DNA of 64,000 nucleotides from contig DLJQ01000018.1 in assembly GCA_002484335.1 (NCBI GenBank), positions 155,751 through 219,750 on the forward strand, in the 5' to 3' direction. Shown one piece after another: positions 24,155-32,728 of the stretch (the stretch's first letter is position 1; every line of letters begins with the position of its first letter). Source of the stretch: Flavobacteriales bacterium UBA7612. Its GTDB lineage: Bacteria; Bacteroidota; Bacteroidia; Flavobacteriales; Weeksellaceae. The position numbers were made by a program, and so were the translations under genes. Under the pieces are notes generated by a model. It was not told the DNA's origin. It ran no database searches and saw only the letters and a program-made list of their open reading frames with translations.

Positions 24155-24721
24155 ATGAAAAAATTATTATTCGGATTAATATTATCTACAGCTTCAATTT
24201 CTGCATTTGCACAAAATTATACAAATGATCCTATGCACTCTAAATTAGGATTTTCTGTATCTCACATGACAATTTCTAATGTAGAAGGAAATTTTAATGA
24301 TTTTACAGTTCATTTAAATAACTTTACTAAAGAAGATTTAACGAATGCTAAATTTCATGTAACTGCAAATGTAAGTTCAATTAATACAGGAGTAGAAGCA
24401 AGAGATAATCACTTAAAATCTGCTGATTTTTTTGATGCAACAACAAATTCAAAATTAGAATTCATGTCAAAAGGAATTACTAAAATCAAAAAAAATCAAT
24501 ATAAATTAATCGGTGATTTAACATTACATGGTATTACTAAACCAGTTGTATTAAATTTAACTTACAATGGAAGTGTTGATAACAATGGAGTTAAAACTTA
24601 CGGTTTTACAGTTAAAGGAGATATCAAAAGAAGTGAATTTAATTTAGGAAGCAAATTCCCAGAAGCTATGGTTGGTGATGTTGTTACGCTTACATCTAAC
24701 TTAGAATTTCCTACTAAATAA
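24155..24721 (+). CDS. Periplasmic YceI family protein
   Basis: Lipocalin-like beta barrel that binds a polyisoprenoid or other amphiphile in characterised members. The 188 residues have a Sec signal peptide (MKKLLFGLILSTASISAFAQ). The YceI pattern follows: DPMHSKLGFSVSHMTISNVEGNFNDF, ARDNHLKSADFF, and LTLHGITKPVVLNL. It is the first of a three-gene operon (24155-26116) in which a second YceI protein without signal peptide closes the set around a dioxygenase gene. Confidence 0.9.
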   Translation: MKKLLFGLILSTASISAFAQNYTNDPMHSKLGFSVSHMTISNVEGNFNDFTVHLNNFTKEDLTNAKFHVTANVSSINTGVEARDNHLKSADFFDATTNSKLEFMSKGITKIKKNQYKLIGDLTLHGITKPVVLNLTYNGSVDNNGVKTYGFTVKGDIKRSEFNLGSKFPEAMVGDVVTLTSNLEFPTK

Positions 24722-24750
24722 GTATTAAAAAAAATAAAAACCATAAAATC

Positions 24751-25569
24751 ATGAATTTTGATGAATTAAAAACAATTAGTTCTCATTTTAGTACAACAGA
24801 AAAAATGCCTGTTTTATTTTTAGGTCATGGTTCTCCTATGAATGCTATTGAGGAAAATATTTTTGTAGAAGGTTGGAGAAGTATAGGAAAAACAATTCCT
24901 AAACCAAATGCAATTATATGTATTTCTGCTCACTGGGAAACAAGAGGAACTAAAGTTACAGCATTAGAAAAACCTAAAACAATTCATGATTTTTATGGTT
25001 TTCCAAAAGCATTATTCGATGTAGAATATCCAGCTCCAGGAAGTCCAGAACTAGCAGAGGAATTACAATATATTATAAAATCTACTGATGTAGATTTAGA
25101 TAAAATGTGGGGTTTTGATCATGGTTCTTGGAGTGTAATAAAATTTTTATATCCAAATGCAGATATTCCTATGATAGAATTAAGTCTTGATGTGTATAAA
25201 ACTCCTCAGCAACATTATGAATTAGCAAAAGAGTTAAATGCATTAAGAAGAAAAGGAATTTTAATCATAGGAAGTGGAAATATAGTGCATAATTTAAGAG
25301 CTTTAAATTGGCACGAACCAAACGCTGGTTACGAATGGGCTTATGAAGTGAATGATACATTCAAAAATATTATAACTTCTGGAAATCATTTACAATTATT
25401 TAATTTACAAGAAAAAGGAGAAGCTTTTAATTTAGCTATTCCTTCTATGGAACATTATCTTCCATCTATATATGCTTTGGCATTACAAGAAAAAGATGAA
25501 GAAATAACATTATTTAATGATCAAATGGTTTATGGTTCACTAAGTATGTTATCATTCAAAATAGGTTAA
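24751..25569 (+). CDS. ygiD: Class III extradiol dioxygenase family (4,5-DOPA dioxygenase/YgiD-like)
   Basis: Metal-dependent protein of the LigB/DODA superfamily, 272 residues. Motifs: MPVLFLGHGSPMNA (His metal ligand), ISAHWETRGT (second His), HDFYGFP, the conserved FDHGSWS, and the GSGNIVHNLRAL segment. Bacterial YgiD is a zinc enzyme that can open DOPA-type rings in vitro; the native substrate is not settled. It lies between two YceI genes with gaps of 29 and 34 bases, so the three are probably one transcript. Confidence 0.87.
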   Translation: MNFDELKTISSHFSTTEKMPVLFLGHGSPMNAIEENIFVEGWRSIGKTIPKPNAIICISAHWETRGTKVTALEKPKTIHDFYGFPKALFDVEYPAPGSPELAEELQYIIKSTDVDLDKMWGFDHGSWSVIKFLYPNADIPMIELSLDVYKTPQQHYELAKELNALRRKGILIIGSGNIVHNLRALNWHEPNAGYEWAYEVNDTFKNIITSGNHLQLFNLQEKGEAFNLAIPSMEHYLPSIYALALQEKDEEITLFNDQMVYGSLSMLSFKIG

Positions 25570-25603
25570 GAAAACAATTCAAACAATAATAAAAACAAAA
25601 ATT

Positions 25604-26116
25604 ATGGCAACATGGAATTTAGATGCTTCTCATTCAGAAGTACAATTTAAAGTAAAACATATGGTAATTTCTACAGTTACAGGAAATTTTGATAATTTCG
25701 GTGCAACAGTAGAATCTAATGATGATAATTTTTCTGATGCTAAATTTAGCTTTACTGCTCAAGTTGGTTCAGTTAATACTAAAAATGCTGATCGTGATAA
25801 TCATTTAAAATCAGATGATTTTTTTGCAGCTGATAAATTTCCAGAATTAAAATTTGAAAGTACTTCTGGTATTAATAATGGAAAAATTGAAGGTACATTA
25901 GAAATTCGTGGAGAGAAAAAATCTATTTCTCTAGATGCAGATTTCGGTGGAATTATTAATGATCCATTTGGGTTTGTACGTGCTGGGTTTGAATTTTCAG
26001 GAGAATTAAATCGTAAAGATTTTGGCCTTGAATGGAGCCAAGTAACAGAAGCAGGAGGATTAGTTGTTTCTGATAAAGTAAAATTAATTGTAAACTTAGA
26101 GTTTACAAAAGCTTAA
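25604..26116 (+). CDS. Cytosolic YceI family protein
   Basis: Second YceI-like protein (170 residues) without signal peptide. It opens MATWNLDASHSEVQFKVKHM and carries TVTGNFDNFGATVES, DRDNHLKSDDFFAADKFPEL and GTLEIRGEKKSISL. It is clearly paralogous to the gene at 24155 but predicted to stay in the cytosol. Ligand unknown; isoprenoid-like molecules are known for the family. Last gene of the operon, ended by the hairpin 26133-26167. Confidence 0.88.
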   Translation: MATWNLDASHSEVQFKVKHMVISTVTGNFDNFGATVESNDDNFSDAKFSFTAQVGSVNTKNADRDNHLKSDDFFAADKFPELKFESTSGINNGKIEGTLEIRGEKKSISLDADFGGIINDPFGFVRAGFEFSGELNRKDFGLEWSQVTEAGGLVVSDKVKLIVNLEFTKA

Positions 26117-26132
26117 ATAATTAACTAAATTT

Positions 26133-26170
26133 AAAATCCCAATAGACATTTTGTTTATTGGGATTTTTTT
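26133..26170. terminator. Terminator between the YceI operon and trmD
   Basis: AAAATCCCAATA (26133-26144) and TATTGGGATTTT (26156-26167), then a T-run. It also lies at the 3' end of the converging trmD. Confidence 0.85.
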
Positions 26171-26853
26171 TATTTTCTTTTTTCTAATAAATCAGGTCTG
26201 CGTTCTTTTGTACGTTGTACAGCTTGTTCATGTAACCATTCTTCAATTTTTGGAAAATTTCCAGATAATAAAACATCAGGAACTTTATGTCCTTTATAAT
26301 CGGATGGACGAGTATAAATTGGAGGAGCCAATAAATCGTCCTGAAAAGAATCGGAAAGGGCAGAAGTCTCATCTCCAATAACACCTGGTAGCAAGCGAAT
26401 AATTGAATCAGCCAATATAATTGCACCAAATTCACCTCCAGATAAAACATAATCTCCAATAGAAATTTCTCTTGTTACATGCATATCTCGAATACGTTGA
26501 TCTATTCCTTTGTAATGCCCACAAATCATCATTAAATTACCTTTTAATGATAAATCATTCGCAATATTTTGATTAAGAGTTTCACCATCAGGAGTTAGAT
26601 AAATAATTTCATCATAAGCTCTTTCATCTTTCAACTTAGAAATCATCTTGTCCAATGGTTCACACATAATTACCATACCAGAAGTTCCTCCATACGGATA
26701 ATCATCGACATGTCTGTAACGACCTTTTCCATATTCTCTCAAATCATGTACATGAATCTCTGCCAATCCTTTGTCTTGAGCTCTTTTCATAATGGAAGCA
26801 GAAAAAGGACTTACCAACAATTCTGGTAAAACTGTAATTATATCTATTCGCAT
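26170..26853 (-). CDS. trmD: tRNA (guanine37-N1)-methyltransferase
   Basis: Methylates G37 of tRNA to prevent frameshifting. The 227 residues show the SPOUT trefoil-knot fold with MRIDIITVLPELL at the start, YPYGGTSGMVIMCEP, ICGHYKGIDQR and the SAM-binding knot IGDYVLSGGEFGA. A C-terminal domain with LLAPPIYTRPSDYKG follows. In many bacteria it belongs to the rpsP-rimM-trmD-rplS operon; here it stands alone. A -7 box (26858-26865) ends only 4 bases upstream of the ATG, so its transcript may be leaderless. Confidence 0.96.
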   Translation of the reverse strand: MRIDIITVLPELLVSPFSASIMKRAQDKGLAEIHVHDLREYGKGRYRHVDDYPYGGTSGMVIMCEPLDKMISKLKDERAYDEIIYLTPDGETLNQNIANDLSLKGNLMMICGHYKGIDQRIRDMHVTREISIGDYVLSGGEFGAIILADSIIRLLPGVIGDETSALSDSFQDDLLAPPIYTRPSDYKGHKVPDVLLSGNFPKIEEWLHEQAVQRTKERRPDLLEKRK

Positions 26854-26857
26854 TTTG

Positions 26858-26865
26858 CAAAGATA
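26858..26865 (-). promoter_or_regulatory. -7 promoter box of trmD, abutting the start
   Basis: TATCTTTG on the minus strand is an exact match. Its 3' end is 4 bases from the trmD ATG, which implies little or no 5' leader. Confidence 0.5.
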
Positions 26866-27018
26866 TTTGTAAAATTTTGTTTATAAAAGAATCTTTTCAT
26901 TATTCCTTTCAACATCAAAAAACCTTCGTGCAATAGATATTATAATAAAATTAAAAATTTCAGATAATTTTATAAGAATTATTGATATTATTCAGTGAAT
27001 TAATCAAACTAAAAAAAG

Positions 27019-27026
27019 TAAATTTG
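27019..27026 (+). promoter_or_regulatory. -7 promoter box of hemB
   Basis: TAAATTTG, exact match, 18 bases before the ATG at 27045. It supports that start over any earlier in-frame start. Confidence 0.6.
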
Positions 27027-27044
27027 TGTCAAAATTTTATAACA

Positions 27045-28037
27045 ATGCATCTATATAACAGACACAGAAGATTAAGAAAAAACGAATCTATTCGTAGTTT
27101 GATTCGTGAAAATTCTTTAACTCCAAATGATTTTATTTTACCTATTTTTCTTGCTGAAGGACAAGGAGTAAAAGAAGAAATTACATCAATGCCAGGAATC
27201 TATCGCCAATCGTTAGATAATACAATAAAAGAAGTAAAAGAAATCTGGGATTTAGGAATAAAAGCTGTAAATATATATTGTAAGGTAAGTGATAACTTAA
27301 AAGATAATACAGGAAAAGAATCTTGGAATCCGAATGGATTGATGCAAAATACTATAAAAGCAATTAAGGATGCTGTTCCAGAAATGATTGTTATGCCTGA
27401 TGTAGCTTTAGATCCTTATTCAGTTTACGGACACGATGGAATTATAAAAAATGGTGAAGTTATAAATGACGAAACTGTTGATGCTTTAGTCAAAATGACT
27501 TTATCTCATGCAGAGGCAGGAGCAGATTTCGTGGCACCATCAGACATGATGGATGGTCGAATAGGAGCTATGCGTATGGCTTTAGAAGAAAACGGATTTC
27601 ATAATGTAGGAATTATGACATATGCTGCAAAATATGCATCATCATTCTACGGGCCATTCCGTTCTGCATTAGATTCTGCACCAGTTGATGGAGAAAATAT
27701 TCCACAAGACAAAAAAACATACCAAATGGATTACCATAATTCAGAAGAAGCTCTTCGCGAAGCAATTGCTGATGTAGAAGAAGGTGCTGATATCTTAATG
27801 GTAAAACCAGGTATGGCTTATTTGGATATTGTAAAATTAGTGAAAGATAATTTACAAGTTCCTGTTTCTGTTTACCAAGTTTCTGGTGAATATGCAATGA
27901 TAAAAGCTGCTGTAGAAAAAGGATGGTTAGATAATGATAAGGTTATTTTAGAATCGCTTACAGCTTTTAAAAGAGCAGGAGCAGATCTTATTTCTACTTA
28001 TTTTGCTAAAGAAGCAGCACGATTATTAAATAAATAA
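27045..28037 (+). CDS. hemB: Delta-aminolevulinic acid dehydratase (porphobilinogen synthase)
   Basis: Condenses two aminolevulinate molecules to porphobilinogen in tetrapyrrole synthesis. 330 residues from ATG 27045 (MHLYNRHRRLRKN). The two active-site lysines lie in MTYAAKYASSFYGPFR and ILMVKPGMAYLDIV, with DVALDPYSVYGHDGI in the metal/substrate loop. The long upstream extension is excluded by the promoter at 27019. It is monocistronic with a strong terminator. Haem enzymes elsewhere in the window (DyP, SdhC) are users of the pathway. Confidence 0.96.
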   Translation: MHLYNRHRRLRKNESIRSLIRENSLTPNDFILPIFLAEGQGVKEEITSMPGIYRQSLDNTIKEVKEIWDLGIKAVNIYCKVSDNLKDNTGKESWNPNGLMQNTIKAIKDAVPEMIVMPDVALDPYSVYGHDGIIKNGEVINDETVDALVKMTLSHAEAGADFVAPSDMMDGRIGAMRMALEENGFHNVGIMTYAAKYASSFYGPFRSALDSAPVDGENIPQDKKTYQMDYHNSEEALREAIADVEEGADILMVKPGMAYLDIVKLVKDNLQVPVSVYQVSGEYAMIKAAVEKGWLDNDKVILESLTAFKRAGADLISTYFAKEAARLLNK

Positions 28038-28050
28038 TTACCATAAAAAA

Positions 28051-28092
28051 ATAGAATTTTAGAATCTCTATTTTTTGATTCTAAAATTCTAT
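28051..28092. terminator. Terminator of hemB
   Basis: Perfect 16-bp arms ATAGAATTTTAGAATC (28051-28066) and GATTCTAAAATTCTAT (28077-28092) with a 10-base loop. Confidence 0.75.
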
Positions 28093-28109
28093 TCTAATTT
28101 AAAATTTGG

Positions 28110-28215
28110 GCGTTCGGGCGGGCTTTCCATTACATTTTTTTTTTAGATTAGTCTTTATAATTACATTAAAAATGTATCCAATCTAAAAAAGGATTTTCAT
28201 TTCAATCCCTAACGC
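28110..28215 (-). repeat. Structured intergenic element, copy B
   Basis: Minus-strand copy of the element at 11062-11163. Read on the minus strand it starts GCGTTAGGGATTGAA (28215 downwards) and ends AAAGCCCGCCCGAACGCCC. The outer stem GCGTTAGGG/CCCGAACGC is identical to copy A. The variable stem is here TTTTTTAGATT (minus strand, 28190-28180) with AATCTAAAAAA (28149-28139), a different sequence with the same pairing as copy A. An extra inner hairpin TACATT/AATGTA is present. It begins 30 bases after the stop of the hypothetical gene at 28246, in the same orientation. Confidence 0.7.
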
Positions 28216-28245
28216 AAGAAATATTATTCAGAATAATTATTTCAT

Positions 28246-28803
28246 CTAATAAACTTCCTCTTTTTTCAAGAAAACAGTATCATTATCTTTTCGAAATCGT
28301 AGTTCTGTATATCGAGCTGTATAATTATCTATTGTACTATATGTTTCTAAAATATAATTATTCTTGAAACGATAATTTCTATTTGTTTTATATTGAATTT
28401 TACCTACAGTTTCTGCTTTTAAATTCAATATTTTTGGTGAAATTACATATTTAGGATCAGATTCTATTCTTTGTACTATTTTATTGATATCAGAAGTATC
28501 CATAATCAAAACAGTTTCTTGTTTCATATTTTTAATACCTGAAATATCATTATTTATAATTCGTACAGAATTCTTAAATCCAACTCCTGCACTATGCAAA
28601 TCGTTTTTTAAATCATCATTACTATACATTTGGCTACGATAACTATATTTTACCATTGGGATAATAACAATGAAGAATATAGATAAAGAAACAATAAATG
28701 CAAGTTTATTATAACCAGCCATTTTTAAACCATAAAAAATAAAAGGAGTAAGAATTAATAAAACAATTCCAAAAATTATTACAGCAATTAATCCTGATTC
28801 CAT
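28246..28803 (-). CDS. Hypothetical membrane protein downstream of ligA
   Basis: A 185-residue protein with two N-terminal hydrophobic helices (about residues 4-27 and 33-51) and a soluble C-terminal domain with strands (TVLIMDTSDINKIVQRIE; YILETYSTIDNYTARYTELRF). Topology suggests a periplasmic or cytosolic beta domain tethered to the inner membrane. I do not recognise a family. Its ATG overlaps the ligA stop by one base, so it is translated from the ligA transcript; a functional link with DNA ligase is not implied. The structured element B follows its 3' end. Confidence 0.7.
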   Translation of the reverse strand: MESGLIAVIIFGIVLLILTPFIFYGLKMAGYNKLAFIVSLSIFFIVIIPMVKYSYRSQMYSNDDLKNDLHSAGVGFKNSVRIINNDISGIKNMKQETVLIMDTSDINKIVQRIESDPKYVISPKILNLKAETVGKIQYKTNRNYRFKNNYILETYSTIDNYTARYTELRFRKDNDTVFLKKEEVY

Positions 28804-30797
28804 TAGTTGTTTATCATAGTTAAAAATTCATCTTCTGTAAGTACAATTACAGTTCCTAAGTCTTCAGCTTTTTTTAATTTACTACCAGCTTTTTCTCCAG
28901 CTATTAAATAATTAAGGTTTTTAGAAACAGCTGAGATATTTTTTCCTCCATGATCTTCCACCATTTTCTGAGCTTCTGTTCTTGTAAATTTAGTTAAACT
29001 ACCTGTAAATAAGAATGTTTTTCCTTCTAATGAATCTGATAAAGGCTTTGCATCTTCACTTATTTCAAAATTTAATCCATAATCACGTAATCGCTGAATC
29101 ATAGCTTGATGCTGCTCTATTTTAAAATATTCTTGTAAGGAAATAGCTATTTTTTCACCAACATCAGTCACAGCAACTAATTCTTCTGTTGTAGCATTCA
29201 TTAAATTATCTATTGTCTGAAAATGTTTAACTAATTTTTTAGCGACAGTTTCACCAACATGACGAATCCCAATCGCATAAAGTACTTTTTCAAAAGGTTG
29301 TTTTTTTGAATTTTCAACAGAGTTAATGATATTTTGGGCTGATTTTTCTGCCATTCTTTCTAATGGTAATATATCTTCTTTATGTAAAGTATAAAAATCA
29401 GCTACATTGTTTACTAATCCTGCTTTGTGTAGTAACACAGCTGTTTCTCCACCAATACTTTCTATATCCATTGCTTTACGAGATACAAAATGTTCTAGTT
29501 TACCAATAATTTGTGGTTCACATCCATTTTCATTGGGGCAGTAATGTTGTGCTTCACCTTCTTTTCGAATTAATTCTGTACCACAAGAAGGACAATTTTT
29601 TATGAATTCGATTTCTTTTGTTTCAGGTTGACGAACATCAGTATTTACACCGACAATTTTAGGAATAATTTCTCCACCTTTTTCTACATAAACAATATCA
29701 CCGATACGAATATCTAGTTTCTTGATTATATCTTCGTTGTGTACTGAAGCTCTTTTTACAATTGTACCAGCTAATGAAACAGGTTCAAGGTTAGCAACAG
29801 GAGTTATTGCTCCAGTTCGACCAACTTGATAATCAATACTCAATAATTCTGTTTCTGCAGCTTCTGCTTTAAACTTGTATGCCATAGCCCAACGAGGAGA
29901 TTTTGCTGTAAATCCTAACTCATCTTGTTGAGAAAATGAGTTAACTTTTATTACAATTCCATCTGTCTCATAAGGTAAATTTTTACGTTCTGTATCCCAA
30001 TAGTCCACAAATGCTAATACTTCTTCTAAAGAGCTACATAATTTTGATGTATGAGGAATTTTAAAGCCTAATTCATTAGCAGCTTGTAGCATTTCCCATT
30101 GTGTAGCATAAGGCAAATTATTTCCAACAAAATAGTAAGGAAAACATTGTAAACCACGTTTAGCAACTTCACTGTTATCTTGTAATTTAAGAGAACCAGA
30201 TGCCGTATTCCTAGGGTTTGCATAAAGATCTAATCCATTATTTGCACGTTCTTCATTTATAGATGCGAATGTGTTTAATGGAATCGTTATTTCACCTCTC
30301 ATATAGAAACGTTCAGGAAAATTTCCTTTTAGTTTCAGAGGAACAGATTGTATGGTACGAATATTATTTGTAATTTCATCTCCTTGTGTTCCATCACCAC
30401 GAGTTACAGCTTGTGTAAGTTCACCATTTTCATATAAAATAGAAATAGAAGCTCCATCGTATTTTAATTCACAAACAAATTCTATTTTTTCTCCAAGAGA
30501 TTTTTCAATTCTTTTTTCCCAATCTTTTAAATCTTCAATAGAATAAGAATTATCTAAAGAATACATTCTAAATTCGTGTACAATGGTAGGGAATTTTTTT
30601 GTAATCATTCCACCAACACGTTGAGTAGGAGAGTTGATATCAAAAAAATCAGGGTTTTCATCTTCTAAACGTTTTAGTTCTTTTAATTTCAAATCAAATT
30701 CAAAATCTGAAACAGTAGGATTATCTAGTACATAATAGTTATAATTATGCTGATTAAGTTCTTCTCTTAAGTTTAAAATTTTATTTTGAATATCCAT
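28803..30797 (-). CDS. ligA: NAD+-dependent DNA ligase
   Basis: Seals nicks in replication and repair using NAD+. The 664 residues are full length. The adenylation domain carries CELKYDGASIS (nucleotide-accepting Lys at about 117); the OB fold, the zinc finger CPSCGTELIRKEGEAQHYCPN, helix-hairpin-helix repeats (GIRHVGETVAKKLVKHF) and a C-terminal BRCT domain (GKTFLFTGSLTKFTR) follow in order. A near-canonical promoter lies at 30817-30847. The small membrane protein gene downstream is coupled by a one-base overlap. Confidence 0.97.
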   Translation of the reverse strand: MDIQNKILNLREELNQHNYNYYVLDNPTVSDFEFDLKLKELKRLEDENPDFFDINSPTQRVGGMITKKFPTIVHEFRMYSLDNSYSIEDLKDWEKRIEKSLGEKIEFVCELKYDGASISILYENGELTQAVTRGDGTQGDEITNNIRTIQSVPLKLKGNFPERFYMRGEITIPLNTFASINEERANNGLDLYANPRNTASGSLKLQDNSEVAKRGLQCFPYYFVGNNLPYATQWEMLQAANELGFKIPHTSKLCSSLEEVLAFVDYWDTERKNLPYETDGIVIKVNSFSQQDELGFTAKSPRWAMAYKFKAEAAETELLSIDYQVGRTGAITPVANLEPVSLAGTIVKRASVHNEDIIKKLDIRIGDIVYVEKGGEIIPKIVGVNTDVRQPETKEIEFIKNCPSCGTELIRKEGEAQHYCPNENGCEPQIIGKLEHFVSRKAMDIESIGGETAVLLHKAGLVNNVADFYTLHKEDILPLERMAEKSAQNIINSVENSKKQPFEKVLYAIGIRHVGETVAKKLVKHFQTIDNLMNATTEELVAVTDVGEKIAISLQEYFKIEQHQAMIQRLRDYGLNFEISEDAKPLSDSLEGKTFLFTGSLTKFTRTEAQKMVEDHGGKNISAVSKNLNYLIAGEKAGSKLKKAEDLGTVIVLTEDEFLTMINN

Positions 30798-30803
30798 AAA
30801 TTT

Positions 30804-30821
30804 CTTTGTTACTGAACAAAG
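30804..30821. promoter_or_regulatory. Inverted repeat over the ligA start region
   Basis: CTTTGTT and AACAAAG around ACTG, overlapping the -7 box and lying 6-24 bases upstream of ligA's ATG. It could be an operator or 5' hairpin; role unknown. Confidence 0.3.
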
Positions 30822-30847
30822 ATATACACTAGAATTTATTCGTACAA
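30817..30847 (-). promoter_or_regulatory. Promoter of ligA
   Basis: On the minus strand TTG (30847-30845), a 20-base spacer, then TATCTTTG (30824-30817), an exact -7 match with good -33 spacing. Confidence 0.68.
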
Positions 30848-30918
30848 TTTTTAAAAGTCTACGATTTTAATTATATTTATGATTACTTAAAATTCAATCA
30901 TATATAAAAACATAAATT

Positions 30919-31173
30919 ATGAATAATTTACTTGACGCTATTGATACAAAGTCAAAAAAGTTCGAAAATACAGTTTCTATAGTTACTACAGGAGCTGCAG
31001 CAGGTATAGCAATTTCTAAAGCAATACGAAAAAATGAAAAAATAGGAGCTGCTTTGGGAGTTGGAGTTGGATTATTAATCTATACAATGTTTGGTGCTGA
31101 AAATGAATTAAAAAAAGAAAATAAAAAATTAGAAAAAAAGCTACATCGTTTAGAAAATAATCATGAATTATGA
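30919..31173 (+). CDS. Small glycine-rich membrane-associated protein with coiled-coil tail
   Basis: An 84-residue protein. Residues 1-18 are polar. Two hydrophobic Gly/Ala-rich segments follow (VSIVTTGAAAGIAISKAI and IGAALGVGVGLLIYTMF, a glycine-zipper-like pattern), then a charged tail ELKKENKKLEKKLHRLEN that looks like a short coiled coil. It may be a small inner-membrane or membrane-associated oligomer. No family recognised. It lies alone between ligA and ffh, 91 bases before ffh, which has its own promoter. Confidence 0.62.
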   Translation: MNNLLDAIDTKSKKFENTVSIVTTGAAAGIAISKAIRKNEKIGAALGVGVGLLIYTMFGAENELKKENKKLEKKLHRLENNHEL

Positions 31174-31211
31174 TGTATTACTCAATAATACAAATACCGA
31201 GTTTTCTTATT

Positions 31212-31244
31212 TTGTAATAATTACATATAAATTATTTATATTTG
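31212..31244 (+). promoter_or_regulatory. Promoter of ffh
   Basis: TTG (31212-31214), 22-base spacer, TATATTTG (31237-31244), an exact -7 box, 20 bases before the ATG. Confidence 0.65.
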
Positions 31245-31264
31245 CGATATAAAATTTACTTAAA

Positions 31265-32626
31265 ATGTTCCAAAATCTTCAGGATAAATTAGATAAAGCT
31301 TTACATACATTAAAAGGAAAAGGACAAATTACAGAAATTAACGTTGCTGAAACTGTAAAAGAGGTGCGTAGAGCACTTGTTGATGCCGATGTTAGTTTTA
31401 AAGTTGCAAAAGATTTTACAAATACTGTAAAAGAAAAAGCACTTGGTGAAAATGTAATTACGTCTTTGAATCCTGGACAATTAATGGTAAAAATTGTTCA
31501 TGATGAATTAGCAAAATTAATGGGAGGTGAGGCTACCGAATTAAAAATAGAAGCTAATCCTACAATTATATTAGTTGCTGGTTTACAAGGTTCTGGTAAA
31601 ACAACGTTCTCTGGTAAATTGGCAAGTTTCTTAAAAACTAAAAAGAATAAAAAAGTATTATTAGTTGCTGGTGATGTTTATCGTCCTGCAGCCATCAATC
31701 AATTACAAGTTCTTGGAGAACAAATTGGTGTTGATGTATATGCTGATTTAGAAAATAAAAATCCTGTAACAATTGCACAAGCTGCAATTGCACAAGCTAA
31801 ACAAAATGGTAATAATGTAATTATTGTCGATACTGCTGGTCGTTTAGCAATTGATGAACAAATGATGGAAGAAATTCGTCAAGTACATCAAACAATAAAC
31901 CCTACAGAGACTTTATTTGTTGTAGATTCTATGACAGGTCAAGATGCTGTAAACACAGCAAAAGCTTTTAATGATGTATTAGATTATAATGGAGTTGTAT
32001 TAACGAAATTAGACGGTGATACACGTGGTGGAGCTGCTTTAACAATACGTACTGTTGTAGATAAACCAATTAAGTTTATTTCTACTGGAGAGAAAATGGA
32101 AGCCTTAGATGTTTTCTATCCAGAGCGTATGGCTGATCGTATTTTAGGAATGGGAGACGTTGTATCTTTAGTAGAACGTGCACAAGAACAATTTGACGAA
32201 GAAGAAGCTAAACGTTTACAAAAGAAAATTGCAAAAAATAATTTTGACTTTGAAGATTTCTTAAAACAAATACAACAAATCAAACGTATGGGAAATATGA
32301 AAGATTTAGTTGGAATGTTACCAGGTGCTGGTAAAGCTTTAAAAGATGTTGATATTAATGACAATGCTTTTAAAGGTGTTGAAGCAATTATTCATTCAAT
32401 GACAATTAAAGAACGTCAGAATCCAAAACTTATAGATAATTCTCGTAAAAAAAGAATTGCTGCTGGATCTGGAACATCTTTACAAGAAGTGAATCAATTA
32501 TTAAAACAATTTTCTGAAATGGGAAAAATGATGAAGTTCATGAATTCTGCTGGTGGTAAAAAGATGATGGAAACAATGTCTAAAAATATGCCTGCTGGTG
32601 GTTTCCCTGGAATGCCAAAGATGTAA
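31265..32626 (+). CDS. ffh: Signal recognition particle protein Ffh (SRP54)
   Basis: GTPase that binds signal sequences of nascent membrane proteins together with 4.5S RNA. 453 residues: N domain (about 1-90), G domain with P-loop GLQGSGKTTFSGK (about 105-117), DTAGRLAIDEQMM, TKLDGDTRGGAAL, and the Met-rich M domain from about 300 (DLVGMLPGAGKALKDV, ...MGKMMKFMNSAGGKKMMETM). Full length with the usual methionine-rich C-terminus. Single gene with own promoter and terminator. Confidence 0.97.
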   Translation: MFQNLQDKLDKALHTLKGKGQITEINVAETVKEVRRALVDADVSFKVAKDFTNTVKEKALGENVITSLNPGQLMVKIVHDELAKLMGGEATELKIEANPTIILVAGLQGSGKTTFSGKLASFLKTKKNKKVLLVAGDVYRPAAINQLQVLGEQIGVDVYADLENKNPVTIAQAAIAQAKQNGNNVIIVDTAGRLAIDEQMMEEIRQVHQTINPTETLFVVDSMTGQDAVNTAKAFNDVLDYNGVVLTKLDGDTRGGAALTIRTVVDKPIKFISTGEKMEALDVFYPERMADRILGMGDVVSLVERAQEQFDEEEAKRLQKKIAKNNFDFEDFLKQIQQIKRMGNMKDLVGMLPGAGKALKDVDINDNAFKGVEAIIHSMTIKERQNPKLIDNSRKKRIAAGSGTSLQEVNQLLKQFSEMGKMMKFMNSAGGKKMMETMSKNMPAGGFPGMPKM

Positions 32627-32654
32627 TTATATATTATTAATTAAATTATATTTT

Positions 32655-32686
32655 AAAGACTTAATGAAAATCATTAAGTCTTTTTT
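32655..32686 (+). terminator. Terminator of ffh
   Basis: AAAGACTTAATGA (32655-32667) and TCATTAAGTCTTT (32671-32683), loop AAA, then a T-run. Confidence 0.88.
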
Positions 32687-32728
32687 GTTTTGAGTATAAT
32701 CTTATTAATAGAGGATTATTTATTTTCT

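Noticed and set aside
27613..27897. Open frame opposite hemB
   Set aside because: It lies entirely within hemB on the other strand, is His/Leu/Gln-rich as expected from complement of normal codons, and has no promoter or homologous look.
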